Below, in pieces: positions 57,238 to 64,000 of a stretch of 64,000 bases of DNA. This DNA comes from Odiellus spinosus (lineage: Eukaryota > Arthropoda > Arachnida > Opiliones > Phalangiidae), in assembly GCA_963920705.1 (NCBI GenBank), contig OY987240.1, forward strand, positions 7,481,676-7,545,675, read 5' to 3'. The translations under genes were made by a program, and so were the position numbers. Below the pieces are notes generated by a model, which made no database searches, was not told the origin of the DNA, and saw nothing but the letters and a program-made list of their open reading frames with translations. The first letter of the stretch is position 1; the number at the start of each line of letters is the position of its first letter.

Positions 57238-57440
57238 GTTGCTTCGCACCCTTAAAAAGGGACCTTATCTAACTCGAATCAAACCAGTAAAGGGACACAA
57301 ATTAGTTGTTAGAGAAAGAGCAATTAAATATCTTCAAAATTATAGTTAGTAGATTTAGTCTACTGCTCCAAAGATTTTATTATTATTAAATATTTTCCAA
57401 AAAACGGATAAAAGACGACCTAGGAAAAATCTAGGGCTTT
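57238..57440. repeat. partial copy of the 53136-53640 MITE
   Basis: GGTTGCTTCGCACCC, GGGACACAAATTAGTTG and GGATAAAAGACGACCTAGG, in the same order as the left arm at 53136. Confidence 0.8.
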
Positions 57441-57957
57441 ATCTGTTTTTTGGAAAATGTTTAAGAAATAAAATTTTTGTTTACCATTTTGAAGCAATTA
57501 ATGAAGCTCGGCTAAGCTTAGGATTTCACCCTTTTGTAACCCATTCAGGCACCTTTCTTTCTATAACCTCGAATTCAATGGATATTCCTTATCAATCTAC
57601 TGTTTAAGATAAAAAAAAATTGTTTACCATTTTGAAGCAATTAATAAAGCTGCGCTAAGCTTATTATTTAACACCTTTTTTACCCATTCAGGCACGTTAC
57701 TTTCTATTACTTCATATACTTTATCAACATTTCTTTATTGAAATCTGTGTTTAACTAGAGATACTCTTGTACCCGAAAGAAGTCTTGTCAAATTTTTTCA
57801 AAGGTACCTTTGAATTAATTCGAATTCAGTGGACAGTGGGGAAAGGAATACGACGACGACGATTTCAGTTATCAAGCGCCGCGGGTCCATTGGAAAATAC
57901 ATTACAGTTTCTGATGAAATTCGAGTTTAGATAAAGGGATAAACATTGTGTTTATCC
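57441..57957 (+). mobile_element. family H repeat, copy 3
   Basis: Inverted relative to copies 2 and 4, ending in the hairpin GGATAAACATTGTGTTTATCC followed by TAAT. The distal part is missing. Confidence 0.78.
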
Positions 57958-58416
57958 TAATAAAAGATGGACAAATGTAAAGAATTAGGAGTGAGTATAT
58001 GAACCAGGGTGCTTATGATTGCCAGTATTTTATTTCCCCTCTATTTTATAGTGTATAACAATTTTCTCACTATACTCAGAATATTCACATTTTCCATGAC
58101 CTTATTTTATGTCAGGTCGTATTATGAGTAAAGACACACACAATGAAATTTTTATTTTAAATATAAGTGGAATTCAAATTCTAAATATATCCGAATACAA
58201 ATAAATAAATACATCGGAATACAAATAAATAAAAGGCGTCTGACTCTCGTCGAGTACAGTCGCAAATTTTCTCACTCCGGTTTTTTTAGCTATCTCCCTG
58301 ACGCATAAAAGCGTTAAATAATAAAAAGTGCCGAAGGTTAATCTAATTTAGTTTTATGGTTTTTAGACCCCTGACGCTGTTTAACTAAACATATATCAAC
58401 TTCTCGTGTCTAAATT
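57958..58416. other. probable 5' part of the LINE, no gene seen
   Basis: AT-rich sequence between the hairpin and the first LINE ORF1 codons. Confidence 0.35.
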
Positions 58417-58650
58417 GTGCCTCCGATATCCCAGTCGAAGGCGTATGATAGCCGTCATGCAAACGATCCACCAGATAAATCGAGACCACAGCAAATAAGA
58501 TCAAGACCACCAGTGATGACAAGAGAAAACGCTGTCGTCTTCAACTCTATCCCTGAAATTTCCGCTATCGAATATGCCATCGCCATTAATCAAGTAATTG
58601 GTAAGACCAATACAATACATTGCGGCCGAATCTCTAGAGGACGTGCCCTA

Positions 58651-60066
58651 CAGTGTTGGGTAAAATACTGCAGTTTCGGTATTTAAAATAAAATATTAAA
58701 CACTCCTACCATAAAGTATTTAAAATAAAATACTTAAATAAAGTATTTTAAAATACTAAATACTTAAAATACTGTAATATGTTAAGGTCTAGCGAAAGGC
58801 ACGGTCCCAGACCGACTGTTCATCCTCGTAGCACTGGAATTCTTATTGCTACTTCAATGCCATTATGATCAGTCCTCCTAAATCTGAACGCTTCTATTTC
58901 TGAACACTTTCATTTAAAAATGTATAACTTAAATTTGGTTGGGTCTGTTTAAAGATGGAAGAGCTCATTTTGTAGATTAAGAATGGGGCTATTCGCGAAA
59001 CACAACTTCAACACTCTAGAAAAAGACACAACACTAATTAGCCAACCTCGATAATTAGCCTAATTAATTAGACCGTTTTTAAGGGAATGTTTTCCTATAC
59101 GGCCCAGGAAATAAGGTTTTACGAGTTTCGGAAAAAATCGTGGGCCTACGCGCTCGATTTGGTCGTAAAGTTTGAGTTTCTCGCTACAAAATAAACTTCT
59201 CAAATTTTAAAATATATTCAAGAATTTCAAATTCCGAACTGTGCGAAATCAAACTTGGGAACACGCATTAATATATTTGAGAAACTGCAAAATTTGCTAA
59301 AGGAACCATATCGAAACGAGAAATGAGTGTCACCAATGGATTTCTTGGCCGAATTTACCGAGGAAAGGCGGAATTAGCGCGCTCGAGCCAGTATTAGCAA
59401 AGTTATCGACGATTTCCTTTGAAATAAGGATTCCTTTATGGTTTCTATGCACAAGCAATGCCTAATTTTTAAATCGCCGATAACTTTACAAATATTGGCT
59501 CGAGTGCGCTAATTCCGACTCTCCCTTGATAAATTCAGCCAAGAAATCCATTGGTGACACTCATTTCTCGATTCGAGGTGCGCAAGTGGTTCCTTTTGCA
59601 ATCTGTGATTTTTTATATAGGTTATAAGATAGTCAGATTTAGAAGCAGGGGGTGTTCAGAATTCGAATCGTTCTTTCAGAAGTAGAAGCCGCTATTGCCG
59701 TTTTAAAACCGCATCCGCGTCAAATGTACTCTTCATGGAATGATGAAAACTAGCGCAATGGGTGCGCGACTATACAAACTTAATATTAGATTCTTAATTT
59801 CGTCGCTAACAATTCCAGAGCAATCGAGATCTCGGATTTCTTAAAAAGCGTTCAGAGATAGGCGACCCTACCCTACCGGCGATACGGACAATTTAGTTGT
59901 ACGGAGATTTTTTGATAGATAAAGTATTTCGCTAATAATATTCAGTATCTTGTTTAAAATACCAGAAAAAATGTATTTAAAATAAAATACTAAATACTTT
60001 TATTTAAAAGTATTTAAAATAAAATACTAAATACTTAAAAAGTATTTAAAATACTACCCAACACTG
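58651..60066. mobile_element. composite hAT-like element, complete copy A (1416 bp)
   Basis: Ends CAGTGTTGGGTA with inverse TACCCAACACTG; perfect 8-bp duplication GTGCCCTA (58643-58650, 60067-60074). The arms are AT-rich arrays of AGTATTTAAAATAC words. The middle (58874-59868) is the TTCTGAAC-ended element also found alone at 33135-34098. The CAGTGTTGGG end is classical hAT. No transposase. Confidence 0.95.
58874..59868. mobile_element. TTCTGAAC-ended element nested in the hAT-like copy A
   Basis: Ends CTAAATCTGAACGCTT and, inverted, CTATCTCTGAACGCTT. The interior includes AATGGGGCTATTCGCG, a fold-back pair around CTCGAGCCAGTATT/AATATTGGCTCGAG and AGCAGGGGGTGTTCAGAATTC. About 1 kb. Confidence 0.82.
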
Positions 60067-60644
60067 GTGCCCTAGCATATGTGAGAACTCACGAAATGAC
60101 CGAAGAACTGGCTTTGTCCGCCTTCGACACAAACGGATTTCAGACAAATGTTGAACGAGCAACAAAGTCATCCGAAAAAAAATTATAATCTCAAATGTAA
60201 TGCCCGAAGTTCCAAAAACTGATATATAAAACAACTATTATCAAGATTTGGAAAATTAAAAGAGGACACATAACCGATAAATGCTACAAAAAAATTGCAC
60301 ACGATTAGGAACTAGAAAACGAATACGTCGAAAACGATAATGTAATTGTGGAAAATAGGCCTAATGAATTTCAACCTACAAAAGTAACGCAAACATACGC
60401 CGGGATTGCCAACTCCGACGGAAATACGTCTATAGATAGTGAGGTATATTTATCTCCTATTGACACTTCAACACCTACAAACACTTTAAAAAACAACGTT
60501 AACAAAAAATCAATTAAAAATTGGGCTGATATCGTTTCTCCGGTTAAAAACCCAAACATAAACAAGATGGTCAAGCCCATAGGAAAGCCGCACCGCGTAT
60601 GGTATAATGCAAGAGTAGGAAATTGCCTTTATGAAAATTACGAA

Positions 60645-61090
60645 CGAAACTTTTTCATTTTTCAAACGAAACTTTTTCATTTTTCAAACGAAACTTTTTC
60701 ATTTTTCAAACGAAACTTTTTCATTTTTCAAACGAAACTTTTTCATTTTTCAAACGAAACTTTTTCATTTTTCAAACGAAACTTTTTCATTTTTCAAACG
60801 AAACTTTTTCATTTTTCAAACGAAACTTTTTCATTTTTCAAACGAAACTTTTTCATTTTTCAAACGAAACTTTTTCATTTTTCAAACGAAACTTTTTCAT
60901 TTTTCAAACGAAACTTTTTCATTTTTCAAACGAAACTTTTTCATTTTTCAAACGAAACTTTTTCATTTTTCAAACGAAACTTTTTCATTTTTCAAACGAA
61001 ACTTTTTCATTTTTCAAACGAAACTTTTTCATTTTTCAAACGAAACTTTTTCATTTTTCTAACGAAACTTTTTCATTTTTCAAACGAAAC
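60645..61090. repeat. twenty-unit 22-bp array inside the LINE ORF1
   Basis: CGAAACTTTTTCATTTTTCAAA recurs with exact 22-bp spacing from 60645 to 61085, twenty steps, with no length change and about one substitution (near 61059). Since 22 is not a multiple of three, the array cycles through three frames and yields a 22-residue peptide period (TKLFHFSNETFSFFKRNFFI is a 20-residue part). Confidence 0.97.
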
Positions 61091-61245
61091 TTTTGAAAGG
61101 TCAAAAAATCTATATTGAACATGACCATACAGTGAATCAACAACGAGCTAAATACGAGATTAGGAAATACTTCAAAGGTAGTCAAGCAGTACAGATTAAA
61201 TGGCTAGGAACAAATGTAGCAATAATTGATGGCCAAAAAAATTAA

Positions 61246-61296
61246 ATATAATTATAAAACAAGTCTGATAGAAAAAATGCCATAATTTTATCATTA
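61246..61296. other. LINE 3' remnant before family H
   Basis: Short AT-rich spacer. Confidence 0.4.
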
Positions 61297-62356
61297 GGAT
61301 AAACACGTTCGTGTTTAACCCTTTATCTAAACTCGAATTTCATCAGAAACTGAAATCGTCGTCGTCGTCGTCGTTTCCCTCTTCCCACCGTCCACTGAAT
61401 TCGAATTAATACAGACAAAGGTACTTTTGAAAAAATTTGATAAGACTTCGTTCGGGTACAAGAGTATCTCTAGTTAAACACAGATTTCAATAATGAAATG
61501 TTGATTAAGTATACGAAGTAATAGAAAGTAAGGTGCCTGAATGGGTTACAAAAGGGTGAGATCTTAAGCTTAGCCGAGCTTTACTAATTGCTTCAAAATG
61601 ATAAACAAAATTTTTTTTTTCTTAAACAGTAGAATAATAAGGAATATTCATCGAATTCGAGTTAATAGAAAGAAAGGTGCCTGAATGGGTTACAAAAGGG
61701 TGAAATCATAAGCTTAGCCGAGCTTTATTAATTGGCTTTAAATTGATAAACAAAAATTGATTTTATTAAACAGTTGATAAGCTTTTTTTAATGGCATTTT
61801 TTATCGTTAACGGAAAATTGCATTTATTGGGTTCTTTTACTAGGGTAGCCCTATTCAGCGGTCTAATTTTGACTATTATGTCATATCATGAGTATCCCAT
61901 TATATTCACCCTACTTCACCGTAATTAAAAAGTTGGCATGACTCTCTTATCATTTGATTTTTTAACTTTAATAATACATCTCTTCTCGGCCTATATAAAC
62001 GAGATTTGCAGGTTCAGTACTCACAGATGCACCGTACCAATGGGTGGTTTACGTTAGCGATTAAAATTGTGGCGAACCCTCTCGTTTGTGCAATGGTGAC
62101 GTCTTTGATTGTTTAGGCAATCGTTTCTCACCTATATTTCGGTGATAAGAGACCTCTTTCTCACGATTTTTGGGTAGAGTACTCGAATAAAGCGAGGCGA
62201 TTGAATGTAAATCGCATTACCTAGAAATGTGGCCAATTTAATAAATTAAGTCACTGTAAAAACATTTCACAATGAGAGTTCTAGGGATTAAATATCACTT
62301 GAGTTGGACTTCATATCCTGCCAAGTGCTCGATTACACATGAAATTTATAGTTTAA
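61297..62356 (-). mobile_element. family H repeat, copy 4
   Basis: Hairpin GGATAAACACGTTCGTGTTTAACC at the left, then ATTTCATCAGAAACTG, (GTC)5, two tandem 170-bp blocks, TAGCCCTATTCAGCG, TTACGTTAGCG and AATCGCATTACCTAG. Interrupted at its TTAA (62353-62356) by the Kolobok-like element. Confidence 0.82.
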
Positions 62357-64000
62357 AGGGAAAGGCAACCCAACTTTAAAAGTACTTCCATTGGATAGAG
62401 CATGCTTAAAAACCTACAAATCAAAACACATTATAGTGATTTAAGTCTTTGTTAATTTATAAATATCATTTTAAAACCGAAATTTACGTTCCTAGAAGAA
62501 CGCCATATTTGCTTCCCGGCATTTCGAGTTTTAAAAATAAGGATCCGCTTCAATGATTGGCCTTTAAGTGACCCAATAAAGATTCGCGAAACGAAGGCCA
62601 TTCGAGTCGGCCGGCTGCAGTCGGATCGTCTGTTCGTAACTTCGTAAGAAGACCCGTAATTTTGTGATTGATTTCTAACTTTCTACGAAAACATGCCTAA
62701 TTGCATAATTAATGAATGCAAAAGCAAGGCACAAAAGAATTGTCGCTTATTTAGCGTTCCAAATTTGATTAATAATCCTGAACTTGCGTTACTATGGGTA
62801 CGGCATGCTCGAGCAGTAGTAAGAGAATTTTATTTAGAAGCTACTAGGCCTTGTCTCACAGATCCAAATTTAATATGGAATAGAGATTATGTAGTGAAAA
62901 GAAATCCATATAAAGTATGTGAAAGGCATTTCAGTAAAGAATGCTTCGAAGAAAAGCTTTCCAAAAATATTATGAAGATGAAACTTATTCATGGCTCGCA
63001 TCCAACAATTTTTAATTTTACTACTGCTAAAGATGATATCGAACCTGAAGAAGGCAATATATCCCTAGGTTTGACAGCCGCCGTTTGTACCCAGACTGAG
63101 GTTATAGTTGAGAACCAAAATACCCAGACTGATCCTTTGGTTGAGACCCACAAATCCAATTTAAAATCATATGTGGATTGCGGTTCAGATGCGTTTTCAG
63201 ACAATGAAATAAAAGAATGGTTAGCTCTAGATGCTGAAAGGTCATCTAAGAAAGTATTGCATGATCACCCCTATATGAAAAAAATAGATACACTACCATT
63301 TACTTTTTCAACCCCCAAGTCAAAGCCTTTGCCCGTTGCTTCCTTTGATACTGAATTCTCACCAATACCATCGTCAAACGCGAGTGGAAATATTTCAATT
63401 CTTCAAAACGAATCATATTATGAGCCAAGCTTTGAGGAAAGTGATGATTCTATTCTGTGAATACTCATTTGTGAGCAAAGATGTTTCAGCCGAAAGCCTC
63501 GTTAAAGAGCGAAAATATATTGTATTTGAAAGTGAATTGGATAATCTATTACGAAGGGTGATATGCCAAAACAGTTCTTGTTTGAAAATTGTCGATACAA
63601 GCACTATACGTAAATCAGAGAATGAAGGCAGTCAACTAACGGTGTGGTTTAATTGTATAGATGGGCATGGCAATGTGTGGAAATCGCAGCCAATGGTTGG
63701 GAAAATGCCATGTGGCAATCTGTTAATCGCATCCTCAATTCTACTTAGTGGCGCCACGTATCATCGAATTAATACAGTTTTTGAATATATGGGCATAAAA
63801 AATATAAGCAAAACTACGTATTATTACATTCAACGCCAATTTGTCGTGCCAGAAATTAATTTGGCATGGCAGGAGGAACAGTATTCCATGTGTGATGAAC
63901 TTTCGCAGAGGGAAGTGATCAAAATATCTGGTGATGGAAGATGTGATTCGCCTGGCCATTCGGCAAAATATGGTACTTATACACTTATGGATCAAGAAAC
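62357..64000 (+). mobile_element. Kolobok-like DNA transposon, 5' part
   Basis: The left boundary is exact: related repeat sequence reads TATAGTTTAACGTTC (inverse of 54505-54523) but here TATAGTTTAA is followed by AGGGAAAGGCAACCC. Kolobok elements use TTAA targets, start with RRG and encode THAP transposases, and all three hold here. The right end is beyond the window. Confidence 0.85.
62693..64000 (+). CDS. THAP-domain DDE transposase (Kolobok-type), 5' partial
   Basis: The ATG at 62693 opens a THAP zinc finger: Cys4 and Cys9 (MPNCIINEC), LLWVRHARAV, then VCERHFS and HPTIF. A polar linker follows with two TQTE/TQTD repeats. The 255-codon frame ends at 63460. The next frame (+1) then continues without stops to the window edge with family motifs KIVDTSTIR, GKMPCGNLLIASSIL, TYYYIQRQFVVPE and KISGDGRCDSPGHSAKYGTYTL, the last holding the first catalytic Asp. 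The two frames overlap from about 63419, so a one-base shift there or a small splice explains it. It would bind element ends through THAP and cut at TTAA. The C-terminus is beyond the window. Confidence 0.85.

Larger units (their letters stand above)
58417..61245 (+). pseudogene. non-LTR retrotransposon (LINE, Jockey-like) ORF1, interrupted
   Basis: 58417-58650 encodes an RRM-like part (AVVFNSIPEISAIEYAIAIN, CGRISRGRAL). After an hAT insertion the frame resumes at 60075 (AYVRTHEMTEELALSAF, KLIISNVMPEVP), and removing the insertion with one duplication copy joins RGRAL to AYVRT exactly. A stop follows TDI. A half zinc knuckle (KIKRGHITDKCYKK) and ORF1 linker (QTYAGIANSDG, KNWADIVSP) lead to a 22-bp array (60645-61090). 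The C-terminal block KGQKIYIEHDHTVNQQRA, YEIRKYF ends at TAA 61245. ORF1 binds RNA in such elements. The reverse transcriptase is not in the window. A T-for-A change at about 61059 makes a stop in the C-terminal frame. Confidence 0.72.

Noticed and set aside
60348-61118. 256-codon frame as a silk-like or structural protein gene
   Set aside because: The N-terminal part is LINE ORF1 linker and the rest is the 22-bp array, whose period shifts frame; the true ORF1 C-terminus is in another frame.

Overview
The window reads as a repeat-saturated, AT-rich arthropod (most likely insect) nuclear genome. The evidence is a spliced host gene with GT-AG introns, many degenerate CCTAA (insect-type TTAGG telomere-like) tracts, THAP-domain DNA transposases, a LINE ORF1, and dozens of short inverted-repeat elements. 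I cannot name the species. There are no bacterial-type operons, CRISPR arrays or rRNA genes. Only one gene looks like a complete, ordinary host gene; nearly everything else is mobile DNA, much of it nested.

Layout. 1-9 kb: a 21-bp minisatellite, a decayed integrase-core transposon gene on the minus strand split by an hAT-type MITE, further minisatellites and simple arrays. 9-19 kb: a foldback element, then a three-coding-exon host gene (10738-18665, about 376 aa) whose Cys, His and Asp residues suggest an arylamine N-acetyltransferase/transglutaminase-like papain fold. Its two introns are packed with nested 8-bp-duplication elements. 19-24 kb: a decayed gene of a widespread invertebrate PIN-like family, with two related elements inserted so cleanly that the protein lines up again across each one. 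25-28 kb: an ISL2EU-like DNA transposon (THAP/DDE_4 transposase convergent with a YqaJ-like fragment), itself hit by two MITEs. 29.5 kb: a Mutator-like transposase scrap. 30.6-39.3 kb and 51.2 kb: tandem duplicated units carrying small secreted, cysteine-rich peptide exons. 40-48 kb: hAT, foldback and Tc1-like elements. 49-62 kb: two families of hairpin-ended repeats, long-TIR MITEs, a composite hAT present twice, and a LINE ORF1 containing twenty near-perfect 22-bp repeats. 62.4 kb to the end: a THAP transposon of Kolobok type starting exactly at a TTAA, running off the window.

The best candidate for something undescribed is a group of hAT-like, probably non-autonomous elements (14411-15276, 16160-17657, 16716-17257, 21161-22040, 22613-23129, with relatives elsewhere). 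Each has a degenerate array of one short word in both arms, the arms inverted relative to each other, around a CCTAA-rich core. The word differs between families (AGCGC, TTGCGCA, GATCGA, TTCGCCCAA), while the plan, the roughly 21-bp ends beginning GGT and the 8-bp target duplication recur. I infer that the words are subterminal transposase-binding arrays that change together with the cognate transposase.
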